DNA of 64,000 nucleotides from Paracentrotus lividus (GCA_940671915.1 CALNVZ010003430.1:18326235-18390234), one strand, 5' to 3'. Numbered from the stretch's first letter, positions 24,414 through 35,662 are shown. The notes: a model not told the origin generated them from the sequence alone. Made by a program: numbers and translations.

Positions 24414-27400
24414 TTAGAATTTTTGGAGACGGCGTTTCCGCGCCTCCAGAGCCTCGGTTTCGCGAACTAGTCGCAAATTTGTCTCGTGGCCAGTGATATA
24501 CGGTCTTTAATCTTATCTTTAATTATAAAGAAAAAAAGAAACTTTTTTCGTACAATAATGCAAGAGTGACTCTTTTTTCAATCACTAAAGAGTAAAAATA
24601 AAGACACCGGATATAAAATACAACCTTTATGAAATGAACTGGTTTCACAATATTTTAAAAGGAGTTCGTATTTGTTTTATCTTGAAAAATCACCTTTGTT
24701 CTTGATTTCAGGGAATTGCTTTTATTTACATCATGAAATTTTTTCATTTTTGTAATTATGCCTATTTTTTTTTTCTTCCTATTTCCCAAACTCTACATGT
24801 TGCAATAAAAGAGATTCAAAAAATAATGTCAAATTTTTATCTTAGGAAAGATTGCACTGACGTCATTATTGATGAAAGTCCCCAATGTTATACATCATCT
24901 TCCCAAGGGTCCAAATTAAGCCCATCGTTATGAGTTTCTCTGTCTCTATCACACATTCATAATACGAAACATAATTTTTTTTCATACTTGTATGATAAAT
25001 TGTAATTTCTGTCACATTTTTAATGGCACAAAAGCCATTCATTACCATGCTAATGACCGGATAATAAACGTCATGATTATAATAGCTGTTAATGCATGTG
25101 ATATTTGAGCAATAATTCTTGGCATGCTAATGACCGGATAATAAACGTCATGATTATAAAGCTGTTTAATGCATGTGATATTTGAGCAATGATTCTTGGC
25201 ACAACATGTTTTATCGTTCCATGACAACCTTAAAAAAAAAGAATATGAAGAAGAACAAGAAGAACAAGATTTTTTCATTTTTATTCAAAGATTTTCGTTT
25301 TTATATGTTTCAAGCCTCCAAAAGTGCTATGAAGGGATGCCTTTTGTTATTTCAGTTATGTTGCAAATGTTGCAATGCATTAATGACTTAATTGCAGACG
25401 CATTCAGCAATTATATTTTCTTGTCACCGCTCTAATTCTAAACTAGCTGCCTGGTGTGAAAAGTTTTGTTTGCAGTTGCATTGCATTGTGCGTGTGTTGT
25501 ACTAATTTCATTTATTTCGCAAATATCTGCAAGACTATAAATACTTGCAAACTCTTTGAGCAATTAATGTTGCTACTACTTTCGTCATACCGGCTTTCTC
25601 AGAATATTAAATAGACGTCACCTTAATGTGATTTTTGCTTAATGCTTACGCAAATGTTATAAAGTATTTTTTTCTCTTCAAATTATTCGTTTTGTAATCT
25701 AATTTACGTCATAATTATGTTCTTTAATGACTGAATTGATGACACATTTTCATTTGACTTTTTAACTTTAAAAAGAAGACCACCTTTATTTTACGAAAGT
25801 TTTTGTTTCAAGCTTACGTAAATGATTTTTATTTTTCATATTAAGGGTTTCATAATCTCATTTAGATCGGAAGTATTCTGAACATGCTAATTGCAGACGT
25901 ATGGATGTACATAATAACATATTATGGTAGGCATGTTTCAGCAATTACTCCCTCCGTAACATATTCTTTTTATTAGACTATATGAAAAATAAAATGCAAG
26001 TCATTCTTTATTAAATTCACTTAAACAAATACTAGACAATTATAGTCTTTATCATAACCACCACCTTTAATTAATAATTCACCCCTTTGAAAAAGTGAAA
26101 ATTGCAAGTCACGCTTTATTAAAAAGAGCTAAACAAATACTTGGTAATAGAACCATTATCATTGCCGATATAACACGTAATTATATTTGCTTTCATTTAT
26201 TACATAAATAATTATAATCTCACAGGCCTTGTTTCAAAGGGGCCGTATATCACTACTAATTAAAGAGAGAAAGGAACGCTGTATAGGTGGCGGATATGAT
26301 TTAATGGTCATCTTTGATATTAGGCGAGACAATGTATAATTATAGCGATAAAAAATTATATAACAATGTCTTATTATTAACTGCTTACATCAGGATTGTC
26401 TTGTCTTTCAATCACGTAACCTTCGCGTGACTTTCTCTTGTGTAGATGGCAAACCTCTGATTATATTTAAGATGTACTGATTTGCTGTGGCACTCGGCAC
26501 TTATATGGAGGTATCTCACATTCCAAGAGACGGGTTTGAGACTGTTTTGCGACTCCGTCTTGGGGACGACGTTTCGGAGAATTCTCCCAAGCGAAGTCTC
26601 ATTAGCCGCGGGAAAATCGGACATGTTCATATAAAATGAGACGTCTTCCGAGCATCAGAGTCTCAGAGACGTCTCTGGAGGTGAGACACCACCTTTACTT
26701 ATTTTTTTAAACACAAGTCCAATCTTGCGACTATGCACCGAGTCCCCCCCCCCCCCTCCCCCTCCCCAAACAAAACAAAAACAAAACAAACAACAAACAA
26801 AATGAATAAAACAAAATAATAAAAAATAAATAACAAAAAAATAAATAAACATAAATCGGAACTTATCGATGTTTCTCATATCTGAAAGTAATATTTCACC
26901 TGTCATTAGACAGGTTTGCGACTAGTTTGCAACTCTGGGACTCAAAGACACCGAGAGACATCTCCGCGACGTCTCTGAGTCTCAACGCGGCTTATGAGTC
27001 GCGGGAAAATCGAAAATGTTAAAGGGGAATCCAACCCAAGGAGAGAATCAACCTTATAGGAAAGAAGAAAATGAGAGGAGCAATCTGAAATAAGTTTCAT
27101 CAAAATCGTTATAAAATAAGAGAGTATGGAAGTTTGAAAAGTCTAGTTGTTCCTTCTATGGGGATCCTCAAATTGGCATCATCGGCTTCAAATGGCCGAT
27201 CTTATGGACAACTCTCCATTCATTTTGTACACAAATTTTCAGATTTTCCCCATTTCTTTCAAAATTTGTCCTTTTTTATTCTGAGGTCAAAATATGTCAT
27301 GGGAAAATATATTTCACACAACATATGTTGAGCTCAGAAGGAGGTAAGATATATTTCGAAAGAAAGTGAGGAAAATCTGAAAATTTGTGTACAAAATGAA

Positions 27401-29770
27401 TGAAGAGTTGTCCATGAGATCGGCCATTTTGAAGCCGATGATGCCAATTTGAGGATCCCCATAGAAGGAACAACTAGACTTTTCAAATTTCCATAACTCT
27501 CATATTTTATAACCGATTTTGATGAAACTTTTTTTAGACTGCTCCTCTCATTTTCCTCTTTCCTGTAAGGTTGATTTTCTCCTTGGGTTGGATTCCCCTT
27601 TAATATTTAGGATATTTGGTCCAGTTGCGGAGACGTCTCCGAGTCTCGGAGACCGGGAGATATACCACCTTAAATCACTATCATATAGCCACTAACATGT
27701 CTGCCGAAAAAAAAAAAACATAGTGCACCACAGTGTGAAGACAATGTAAACACACTGTGACACTGTGTTGTCACATTGTGCCGTACTTTTGCCAGTACCG
27801 AAACTGTGAAAATGGGCCAAATCCATACAGTCGTCACATTGTGAAGAACCCGGACACAGAGTCGACCGTGTGGAATTGACCCATTTTTCCACAATGTGGA
27901 CACACAGTGATTGCCTGCCGTATCAAGTTAATGACTGATAGCCAACAAAATGGATTTTGTTTGTTGCTACGACAGGAAGTTATCGAAAATTTATTCGTTT
28001 CATTAAATATTATGAAATGTGCAAGAATTACTACAAAAAGAACTTTGTTTTAAAAATAAGGACTGTTGTACGAAAAGGTAAAAAAGAGAGCTTTCTAATG
28101 TGGTTCTGTTTTTGTAATCAAGATGTTGCCCGACAAATGACATTTTTGTTTTCTCCTTCAAGTGTTTTTACTAACTCTTGCATGTTATATGCAGGTAAAT
28201 ATATGAGTCTCATCGGGAGACCTATAAGCCATACATAAGATTTCATCTATTAATCCAAATAATTTTGATTAAGATGATTAAGAAGATTATAATATAGAAC
28301 ATTTATAAATCTCGGTTTTGTTCTTTTTTTCTTGGACACATATTACTTAATAAATAATAATCCAATATTTGAGTCGCAAGACTAGGAGCGGTCTACTTTG
28401 GAGGAGAGCGATTGGAACCGAACAATCAGAAGAGAGCCCCTCTCCAAACCATTTCCATTATATCGTCGAAGTGGAGATTCCACTCTTTTATTATTAGAGG
28501 AACCCAGTCCTTTGTAAGTCGAAATCCACCACAGCCGAAGTAACAGGTGGCTATTTCCTCTAAGTAGTCATGGTAATACTATACACTCTAAATATTGAAA
28601 AGTCAAAATCACCCAACTATGGGTCAATAACGCCTTTCCATGTCATCAGTATGGCCCAAATTGACGTGGGATGGTGTATGGCCCATACCCAGAATGGTGT
28701 AATTTTGACTTTCCGGTTTTATCGTGGCATAATAACGCTATTTTGTTTGCACAAATTTGTGGGGGAAAAGATTAAACGTCTCTGATATTTTTTTTTAATC
28801 ACATGTCCGCGGGGGGGGGGGGGGGGTAGATTTCTTTCTTTTTTCTTCTTCTTCTCATATGATTCCATATGTTGTAAAACAGGGGACCCAAACGAAATGT
28901 TAAAATAATGAATCATAAGCTTTTAAAGAAGTGCGAGCTGAAAGTTTTCTCGATAGAGACCTTAAATGGGTCATTTTGTAACCTCTTTTGTCTTAATCCT
29001 GTATTTAATATATTGATATCGAATAAGCGAGTTGTGCTAAAAAAAAAAAGATATTGGAGTCCAAATGTTAATTAGGCCTACTTTATATAAATCGTCTATT
29101 ATAAGAAATATTCTCCACAGATTACACTCCTAAAAAATATGATCGAACTGACCCTACTATGGGTTTATTGGGGAAATATCCCAAATGAATGACAAAATTT
29201 GACTCGGAATGGAGTATACCCCATATGGACCCAGAATAGAGTCATTTTGACCCTTTACAAAGCCAAACTCACCTCAGAAAGCTTCATGACAGAACCGAGT
29301 CTGATGTAGGTATTTTTCGCACCTAAAAGATGATCCTCTTTCTTCCCCATATCCTCCATCTCCTCACAGGCGAAATGCAATGACGTCTCACTCGCGACTT
29401 GGTTTCGCTTCGACCTCGACGGCTTGTTATTCCCTTTACGAAATCGACGTTGAGTGACCATCCCCGAGACCATAGCGGCCGCCTTGAACTTCGCCATCGC
29501 CTTGCTTGTATCTCCGTTCCCCGCGAGTCTTTTCCACGGGCTCAGCTTGCTCGAATCTTTGGGTCGTGGCAAGGCGCTTTCGGCGTCCGCATCGTCAACG
29601 TTCGTAATGATTTCGTGATAAACTCCTTCGTCGTCGTCGACGTCTCCGGGGCTGACATCGCAAGAAACCGTCGTGATGGTTGTCAGTTTCTTTCGAGGTG
29701 AGGCCATGATGTCTGCGTATGTGTCAGCGAAAATGCTGTCTTCTTTGAGGTGTATGCCGGTTGATGACAT
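3997..29770 (-). CDS. TRPA1: TRPA1-like cation channel, 26 exons
   Basis: Probable plasma-membrane cation channel of the TRPA1 family (chemical/thermal sensing in other animals). Exons in transcription order: 29273-29770, 23604-23760, 23029-23210, 21577-21684, 20799-20907, 20198-20295, 19470-19642, 18867-18915, 18216-18330, 17677-17840, 17099-17181, 16143-16304, 15668-15779, 14849-15018, 14223-14367, 13983-14066, 12891-12961, 12060-12240, 11347-11454, 10820-10986, 10365-10425, 9548-9619, 8909-9085, 8289-8357, 7886-7999, 3997-4098. All junctions are GT-AG; the total is 3531 bp, giving 1176 residues. Residues 1-166 are a hydrophilic N-terminus, 167-726 ankyrin repeats, about 827-1110 the channel. 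The start is the first ATG of exon 1 (29768-29770). The last exon ends in TAA, but a consensus donor (GTAAGT, 4000-3995) overlaps that stop, so the C-terminus may continue elsewhere. The usual C-terminal coiled coil is not seen. TRPA1 is identified from the domain order and the pore motif; paralogue assignment is uncertain. Confidence 0.94.
4098..7885. other. Last TRPA1 intron, holding the GPCR gene
   Basis: Apart from the receptor gene, this holds simple A/T tracts, a C10 run (about 4993) and two perfect 15-bp inverted copies of CAGGCGCGGATCCAG, at 4299-4313 and 7572-7586. No other coding exon is seen. Confidence 0.6.
5364..6368 (-). CDS. Intronless rhodopsin-class (class A) GPCR, nested in a TRPA1 intron
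   Basis: A complete single-exon seven-transmembrane receptor of 334 residues. I start it at the ATG at 6366-6368; an in-frame extension upstream begins only with TTG. TM1 has the GN pair (Asn46) and TM2 has NLAFAD (Asp74). Cys102 precedes TM3 for the usual disulfide. TM3 ends in VRW (126-128), so only the Arg of the DRY motif is kept. TM6 reads CFFL in place of CWxP. TM7 has NPIIY, followed by a basic amphipathic stretch and a Cys pair (ICC) suitable for palmitoylation. The N-terminus has no signal peptide. It lies wholly inside the last TRPA1 intron (4099-7885), on the same strand. Sea urchins are known for large lineage-specific families of intronless orphan class A receptors, and this would fit, but the ligand cannot be told from sequence. 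Confidence 0.9.
   Translation of the reverse strand: MDGTDKVWTGFQTSQEPQIDRPVAFYHRVIVASILIVFSLIGLFGNALVVIAVIIAKKLRTITNILVVNLAFADLLTCSCVPFQVAGLLSQTGSYPLPGVVCQVVAGVVFTTLCCSVSTLVAIAFVRWYVITKSVRGHQGIYTPKKIAAFVMIIWVGSAALMVIPPVLGLGALGYSHFYGICALRDSLSSLRDYYFIFQGILFAIALVVAMVFYILILRHVLRHNRQIQDILVIAERNRSHDGEDSAPDPSPFQIKFIIKMEIEITKNLFSVVCFFLLCFIAQVVNSIIPGKTVFTLYGLLPLILNSIVNPIIYGFKHPNFKDVFKKIICCRRI
10065..10103. repeat. Long G homopolymer inside a TRPA1 intron
   Basis: More than 25 consecutive G bases on the + strand. Similar G or C runs of 10-28 bases recur across the window (about 1047, 28809, 31340, 45043, 57534). Their true length is unreliable in any assembly. Confidence 0.85.
13042..13193. mobile_element. 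MITE, CAGTGGCGGATCC family, copy 1
   Basis: Starts CAGTGGCGGATCC and ends ATCCGCCACTG. The core has CTCATTGACCGTACATGTTA and a GC-rich centre. It is flanked by AATTC on both sides, a 5-bp target-site duplication. It lies in a TRPA1 intron. Confidence 0.85.
15434..15582. mobile_element. MITE, CAGTGGCGGATCC family, copy 2
   Basis: Same ends (CAGTGGTGGATCC and ATCCGCCACTG) and the same core. It is flanked on both sides by GTATT, a 5-bp target-site duplication. It lies in a TRPA1 intron. Confidence 0.85.
16320..16745. repeat. Long CAT/ATC trinucleotide-rich tract
   Basis: About 420 bp of imperfect (CAT)n/(ATC)n on the + strand, giving His- or Met-rich false frames. It begins within about 20 bp of the splice acceptor of the TRPA1 exon 16143-16304, so it lies in the polypyrimidine/branch-point zone of that intron. 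Confidence 0.9.
17980..18090. mobile_element. Truncated MITE with a CAGGCGCGGATCCAG end
   Basis: The terminus CAGGCGCGGATCCAG lies at 17980-17994, followed by a GC-rich core related to the CAGTGGCGGATCC family. The right end is degraded. Confidence 0.55.
18400..18830. repeat. T-rich and TTTG simple sequence
   Basis: Runs of (TTG)n, (TTTG)n and T homopolymers fill the intron between TRPA1 exons 18216-18330 and 18867-18915. No coding potential is seen. Confidence 0.85.
21690..21840. repeat. Imperfect ATG/ATA trinucleotide tract
   Basis: About 150 bp of GATGATAATGATAAT-type repeats directly upstream (in gene sense) of the TRPA1 exon 21577-21684. Confidence 0.85.
21888..22913. mobile_element. 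Inverted-repeat element, outer copy, carrying a nested copy of itself
   Basis: The left end (about 21888, GGCCTGTCAAACAGGAGGCG) and right end (about 22913, CTCCTGTGGGACAAGCC) are diverged versions of the ends of the inner element at 21970-22806. The outer copy is split by that insertion, which shows a later transposition of the same family into it. Confidence 0.75.
21970..22806. mobile_element. 837-bp inverted-repeat element with TTA flanks, inner copy
   Basis: Terminal inverted repeats start AGGGCCTGTCCCACAGAAGG and continue with GCGATCGTTGTGGCGACAAC. Both sides are flanked by TTA (21967-21969 and 22807-22809). A 3-bp TTA duplication is typical of PIF/Harbinger elements. No transposase is encoded. 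Confidence 0.8.
23261..23402. mobile_element. MITE, CAGTGGCGGATCC family, copy 3 (diverged right end)
   Basis: The left end CAGTGGCGGATCC is preceded by CATAC. The right end reads TTCTGCCGTTG, followed by CATAT, so the 5-bp flanks match at four of five bases. It lies between TRPA1 exons 2 and 3. Confidence 0.75.
23797..24081. mobile_element. MITE, CAGTGGCGGATCC family, copy 4, interrupted by another MITE
   Basis: The same left end is preceded by CTAAA. The right end CTCACACTG is followed by CTAAA, a perfect 5-bp target-site duplication. A palindromic MITE (23934-24056) splits the right half. Confidence 0.8.
23934..24056. mobile_element. Palindromic MITE (TTTCATGAAAGGACTTGTC ends), copy 1
   Basis: The arms TTTCATGAAAGGACTTGTC and GACAAGTCCTTTGATAAA face each other, each continuing with a GGATGTTTTATCC-type inner repeat. 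The centre contains CAGCCAATCAGATGCAA. It is inserted in the CAGTGGCGGATCC element. Confidence 0.85.
24090..24505. mobile_element. Inverted-repeat element, GACTAGTTCGCGAACT/GTCTCGGA family
   Basis: The left arm (GGTTCGCGACTAGTTCGCG and TCTCCAGAGTCTCGGA) is mirrored at 24425-24500 (CCAGAGCCTCGGTTTCGCG and AACTAGTCGC). A run of about 31 A bases sits inside. Related pieces lie near 26520-26690, 26910-27670, 45777-45880 and 47573-47735. Confidence 0.65.
25040..25203. repeat. Tandem duplication, unit about 78 bp
   Basis: A segment beginning CATGCTAATGACCGGATAAT and ending in TTTGAGCAATAATTCTTGG occurs twice in direct succession with only a few differences. Confidence 0.85.
26910..27670. mobile_element. 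GTCTCGGAGACGTCTCC-type element interrupted by a long palindrome
   Basis: The left part (TTTGCGACTAGTTTGCAACT and GACGTCTCTGAGTCTC) and the right part (CAGTTGCGGAGACGTCTCCG) are halves of one element separated by the palindrome at 27019-27603. Confidence 0.6.
27019..27603. mobile_element. 585-bp near-perfect palindrome (foldback element)
   Basis: The left arm starts AAAGGGGAATCCAACCCAAG and the right arm ends CTTGGGTTGGATTCCCCTTT. The arms are near-perfect complements over about 240 bp each (for example GGGGATCCTCAAATTGGCAT on the left and its complement on the right), around a short centre near 27270-27360. The ends lie in TTAA on both sides, compatible with a TTAA or TA target. No coding capacity is seen. 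Confidence 0.88.
27700..27925. repeat. CACATTGTG/CACAGTGTG foldback repeat
   Basis: The phrases CACAGTGTG, CACACTGTGACACTGTG, GTCACATTGTG and CACAATGTGG recur in both orientations over about 200 bp, forming a potential hairpin. Confidence 0.6.
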
Positions 29771-32269
29771 CTTTTTCTGATCTTAGTCCTTTAGTCTACT
29801 TTAACACCTTGGCGACTTCCTCAGGATTTATTTTCAGTTTCAATAAAATACCATAATGAATTAAATCAGCACAGTAAGTTTCTAAAGTTCTTTTGCCTAA
29901 CTAAATTGCGGTCTTCTTTCCGAGGTTTCCTGCAAAATGATTTCTTCGGTGTTTCATCGAACTTGGCACCTGGAAGCAAACACCATAAACATTTAAAATA
30001 AAGAATTAAAAGTTACCGTCACCCTCTAATTCAGTCAGTCAACACCAGAACACCTTAAAAGTGGCATCAATTTGTCAGCGTCAAATTTTAAAGAATCACC
30101 GCTCCGGCTGTAATTAACCCATTAACGATAAGATCTGGGTGCTTTCCGAACTAAATATTACATTGTTGCATGAGGAATGAGACAATCCAGTGGCCAACTG
30201 GTTAATGCATCTTGGGTGGTTGACGGAGCATGATCAAAAAACCTGACGAAACAGAGTCTTGAGAAGATGCAGAAACTCTGGATCCTGCATACGTCTTTCA
30301 CGGGACAGATCACTTTCAGTAATGATGTCGGTCTACCTGATACATCGGAATTTAACTTCGGCGACAAAATCGGTAACATAGATTTTTAATTGTTACGACG
30401 ATTAAAAGAGGAATGATAAACCCTGGTTGGGGCCTTGGTTAAATGATCCCTCGGAGCGGCTTAATTTTTGACTTATAATAGTAAATATCGATATGGGCCT
30501 CAGGCGTACGTGTATAGCCTACGGACATGCACCAATCTGAGGTGTAGAGCTAGAAATTAAAGAACACTTGCTCAAACTTGGTTACGTAATAAAATGTTGA
30601 TTTTGTACATTCGATTATGAAGAGGTGCCACTGCACTTTGTTTATTGACAACCTCGCAGTCAAAGCGACGCTTTGGGGTAGGTTAATAAATGATGTTTGC
30701 AGAAAGGATTTTGCCGACTCACTCTCAAGAAGGCATTTGGGAAAGTGAAGGACATTAGCGTGTTTGCAGCATCTAGAAAGTAATTACCCGATAGACAAAT
30801 AATGGCTCCTTCACTATGTATCAGTATTGTATAGGATCTCCCCACCCCCCCCCTCAAAAAACAAAACAACAATTTTGTTTATTTGTTTGATGCGCAGCTC
30901 ATTATTCTTAAATCATGGGTGATAAAGAGAAACACAACAAATGATAAATAAACAAACAAATAGAAAATGTTGCTAATCAAATAAATAATCATCACGTGAA
31001 TAATTAAGCAGGATACGTTTATTTGGCCCTGAAATCCGTTTTTTTTCCTGAGACACACTGTATACTATCCCAGCCCCGCCCCTCTCAGGCTGTCAACTAT
31101 ATCACGTATGCTCGCTCCCGATTTCTCTGGAAAATGAGTATATTTAGGGGCTCAGGAAGTGGGAAATCTCGAAAAATCATTGAAACAGGGTCTTTTGGCA
31201 TTTTTCCGTGACATATTTTAATGAGGGGTAGTTTTCAATTCTTTGAGGAAAATCCTGAAATAGGGTCCTAAATACGGTCCAAAAAACTGTGAAAATAAAA
31301 AGTAATTTTGCTGGCTACCCTCCAAAAGCCTGAAATGGGGGGGGGGGGGGGGAGGGGTTAATTTGACACGGCTTCCCTTCAAATGGGAAGTATCTCTACG
31401 AATCCAAAACAAACATACGTGTTAGACCGCCTGAGTTGAAGGGGTATCTGTCAACCATAATGGAAACCAAGGAAGAGATCCACAGGAAAAAAAAAAAAAT
31501 GCTATTGTTGTTTTGTTTGTAAAAAGATGATAAAGATATAAAAAATAACGATTTTTTTTTTTTTTTTTTTGTTAATATCGACTAATTGCATTCATGTCCG
31601 TATTTTTCTTAAAGAATCATTGTCTTTATGTATAGTAATATCCATGTCTTATAGCACCTTCGATTAAACAACTACAATCACATGTAGATGTTGCGGGCTT
31701 ACAGATCTTCAAAATTATACCGAGGTCGTTTTGGATTGATTTGAAATGGAAAGTCGTTCGAATCTGTGTAAGGCACATATTCCCTAATAGCTCAATCAAA
31801 TATTATCTGGGGGAAAAACAAGCAAGTATTGATTGTGAATCAATATTTTACATTATGAAGGGGTTGGCTAGGATGATTAGTAAGAGATTAAATGGTAGGA
31901 ATGGACTGTTGTTGTTTTTTTAATGGAAGTCCATGCTTTATAGTCCTTGTACAAGAGCGGGGTTTCTTCAGTCTTATAAATAAAAAGGAGAGAGTGAGTG
32001 TGAGAGAGAGAGAGAGAGAGAGATTAAAAGAAACTGTTTGCGCAAGATTTTGTGAAGTCATAACGTCATAACTCCCCCTTCCCAAACTCAAACCCACCAT
32101 TACATTAAAAATGTAAAAATGCATAAATAAATAATAATAATAATGTACATCGACATTTATAATACATTTAATAAGCATTGAAGATGCATTTTCAGGTTTA
32201 TTCGTTGGGAAGGGTACTCCGCTCCAAAGATTTGCCAAAATGATATGAACAATAATTATTAAGAAAAGG

Positions 32270-32331
<62 letters not shown>

Positions 32332-33779
32332 TTTTGCACCCCCATTGACGCCCATGCAAATATTTTATGGTTACATAACTTACGTTGGAAGCCATATGAA
32401 TCTGAACATCACAGACTTCACAAATTCTTCATATGAAATTTTGCATTTTCGCTTTTAAAAATGACAGTAAAGCACTTGCGAGAGGTACAATCAAAATAGT
32501 CTTGCAACCTTGAGCCAAGGCTATATGATTATGAAACAGGTTTTTTTTTTCGAGGTTATGAAACATGCTATTCCACGACGGCTGAAGGGTACCATCCACT
32601 ATCCAAACCGAGCAGACGATATTGATTATTGATTACATTTTTTCCTATCTAATTCCTTCTTCAGATTGCTTTAAGTCGGGTTGTTATTGCCATTTAGTTA
32701 ATAATAGGGAGGGGATGTTTATTGATTACATAACATGACAGGGCAGGATTTTCTTTTGTTGTTGTTGATGTTGTTATTTTGGGTAAAGTTCGTTGCTTCA
32801 TTTTTTTTAACCCCTAAGGTGAGAACCCTGAGGCAATAAGGCAACAACCCTTGGTTAAAACTCCTAAAATGGATTTCCTCAAAATAGTATCAATGTTTTG
32901 TACAGCAATTCAATATTGTAGTTGAAAAGTTTTCCGTGTCTTCACTAAAAGAATTTATAACAAGTCGGTCAAGAAAGTGTGAAAAGGAATTATTGTTATC
33001 ATTAATCGTTTTCCAAGAAATGCGCCTTTGAAATAAATAAATCAATTTAATCCACACACCCCGAAAAGGAACAAAAACAACAATAACAACCACCACAACA
33101 AGCCAAAGTTAGAAAACAGATTTTGATAGCTTTGGCTCAAAGGGTCAATAATTCATTACACTGAAAATATTTTTTTTAAATTACACCAATCCACTGGTCC
33201 GTTAACCCCAATGCCCGTTTTTAATTTCATTATTAATTCTAAAGGACAATCTAGCTACATGTTTCAAATTCCAGTTTTAGACTATATTCTAATGATTTTT
33301 TTGTTGTTGTTGTAAATACAGTATTATAATAATTTTACTGTCAATGTTTCCATTTTCTCCTTTCACTGACTTAATAGTGATTCAGTTGAATTGCATTAAT
33401 ATTAGAAATTAGTGATTTTTAATAAGCCAACCTGATGATTATATTAAAAAAAAAACATGTTCAACATCAAATCCATATAACCACCAAAGCGGGATTTTCA
33501 TATACCAGTAGTTTTATTCCCCACAATTTGCCTTTCACTGATTTGTAGCTTTATATTCACTTCACTTGGTCTAACAGGGGTTTATGCAATTCTCTGATTG
33601 TCTAATTCCACATGGGCTAAACACATTTTGGTATAATTACAACTTCATCTAATACTTCCCGGCGGTCAAGGTTTATCATTGAATTATTTACCATTTATTT
33701 ACACTTTACCCAGGTGTACAAGTACCTGTTAAGATTGCCCCTTCCAGGTCAAAGTAGGTTAGCGCCATCTATGTCTGTT

Positions 33780-34330
33780 ATTCATTGATTTTCAACACTG
33801 ACAATTTCATCAAAATCGGACGAGAAATAGCAAAGTGATGAATTTCTTAGGTTTTGAATTTTTCGACGTTCAGTTCTTGACATAGTCTCATGCATATTCA
33901 ATGAGCAAGCTGATGATGTCACAGCTCCGCTACTTCCCTTGTTTTATTGTATAAATAACAATTATCAAGATTTTTTGCTCCAAGAACAAACGCAGGGATG
34001 GCTCATTTGGAAATGTTTTTACTTATTTCCATATGAGGGATGGATTTTTTTGTTGTTTTAACGCAGTATATAAAACAAAAACAAAAAAAAAAAAAAAGAA
34101 GAAGAAGAAAGAGAGAGAAAGAGAATAAAAATCAGATTTTATTTAACAAAATACACACATACACACACACACCCACGCTCCAACACACACACACACACAC
34201 ACAAAAAAAAAAAGGAGTAGTGGAGCTGTGACATCATCAACCTCCTCATTGAATATGCATGAGACTATCAAGAACTTTTTTTTTTTTTTATATTAAAAAC
34301 CTAAAAATATCATAACTTTGAAATTTCCTG
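33780..34330. mobile_element. Inverted-repeat element split by simple sequence
   Basis: The left arm has TGACATAGTCTCATGCATAT and GATGATGTCACAGCTCC. The right arm has GGAGCTGTGACATCATCAAC and GAATATGCATGAGACTATCA. AAG, GA and CA simple repeats fill the middle. Confidence 0.7.
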
Positions 34331-34711
34331 TGTTGTGCTTGGTAAATTTTACTTTGCTTTTCAAAACATTTTAATTTCAGCCCGAGTCCTCCTTCACACA
34401 GAACTTGGTCGTGTTGGTTGTTCAAGTAATCTAGATTTTCTTGATTTTATTGATCATACAATAATATTGGGAAAAGATAATCCCTTCATTATACGCTTTC
34501 TTATTTTCACCAAGCTCCCCCTCTCTCTCTATCTCTAGCTCTTTCTCTCTCTTATTTACTTTGTTGAAAACATAACAATTAACACAAAAAAATAATATTA
34601 TTTTGCTTTCAGAAACGTTCACCATTCAGCATGTCCAACTCGGCGTGGTACACTCCTGGCAATAATTAATTACCGGTAGCCACATCTTAAAAAAAAAAAA
34701 AAAACATTATA

Positions 34712-34769
<58 letters not shown>

Positions 34770-35159
34770 GGGTGTGGGTCAAAAGATAGATACACACATT
34801 ATAATGTTCTTAAAGGGGAAGTTGATTTTAATAAATAAAATCTGAAAATCAGAGGGGTAAGAAAATAATAAAAACAACAACAACAATAATTTTTAGTAAC
34901 ATTTTTTTTTTTAATATTGTAAAAATAAGAATAAGCGAACTCGACAAGAATCTTTTAAATAAACATTTCAACACATAGAGAGGATTTTTTTTAAATACAC
35001 CATTTATAAGACCTATATTTTTACACATGATATACATGTATATATAATATAAATCTCTTTTCCATATATATGTATCTCATTTTTCAAATCATATGCGTTA
35101 CTTCATATTATCTTTTTTTTTTTTCTATTTCAAAGTAAACTGAAAATGTGAAAGCTTAT

Positions 35160-35590
35160 ATATTAACATTTACCCAATCTTACTTGGGGTCAACCAATAT
35201 CCTTATGCCATTGGTATATCGGGTTCTGATTTATGTACGTTTTGCTCATCCTCTGTTGAAAATATTTTTCATTTGTTTTGGGAATGAGACGTTACGGGTC
35301 AATTCATTCATGATTTGCAAACTACTGTTCTTAACAATTAAGTGGTTTTTTTTAATACTAAAAATAAACAACAACAGCTTTCTTTAAACTCTTTTCAGAA
35401 CATGCTAATACTCGTTAAAGAAGTTGAACGAGTTCTTTACACTGTAAACATGATAAATTTGTAGTTTAGCTACTTTAGACAGATGGAGACTTGTACAAAT
35501 GATGTTTTTGTTTATATTTAGTTCAAATATTATCGAAATATGTTATGTGTAAATATTTTGCTCTGGAATGATTAAATAAAATCTTTCGTT
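35160..35590 (+). pseudogene. LINE 3' remnant (C-terminal end of a reverse-transcriptase ORF)
   Basis: One + strand frame near 35220-35340 reads SDLCTFCSSSVENIFHLFWE, a stop, then DVTGQFIHDLQTTVLNN. CxFC followed by HLFWEC is the usual end of animal non-LTR retrotransposon ORF2; here the Cys codon is a stop. An AATAAA-like tail follows near 35575. It lies just downstream of the heparanase stop, on the opposite strand. Confidence 0.7.
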
Positions 35591-35662
35591 GAAAGAAAGA
35601 ACAGAAGAAAAAGAAGAAGAAGAAGAAACTATAAATCAGCTTTAATCCACGTTGCTTTTCTA

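Larger units (their letters stand above)
29771..35662. other. Intergenic region between TRPA1 (5' side) and heparanase (3' side)
   Basis: No convincing gene is seen. A possible 5' UTR acceptor for TRPA1 lies near 29975 (TTGCTTCCAG on the minus strand). The region holds an A run of about 55 (32270-32327), GA tracts (31997-32024, 34722-34766), a CA tract (34150-34201), an inverted-repeat element (33780-34330) and a LINE remnant near 35160-35590. Confidence 0.55.

Noticed and set aside
27700-27925. CRISPR-like or regulated operator array
   Set aside because: The CACATTGTG phrases are irregular, in both orientations, without spacers of constant length. The genome is eukaryotic.
30158-30379. 73-residue minus-strand open frame as an upstream TRPA1 exon or a separate gene
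   Set aside because: No family resemblance and no paired splice sites in frame with exon 1, which has its own good ATG.
31888-32395. 155-residue open frame with a poly-Phe run
   Set aside because: It is driven by an A run of about 55 bases and GA repeats.
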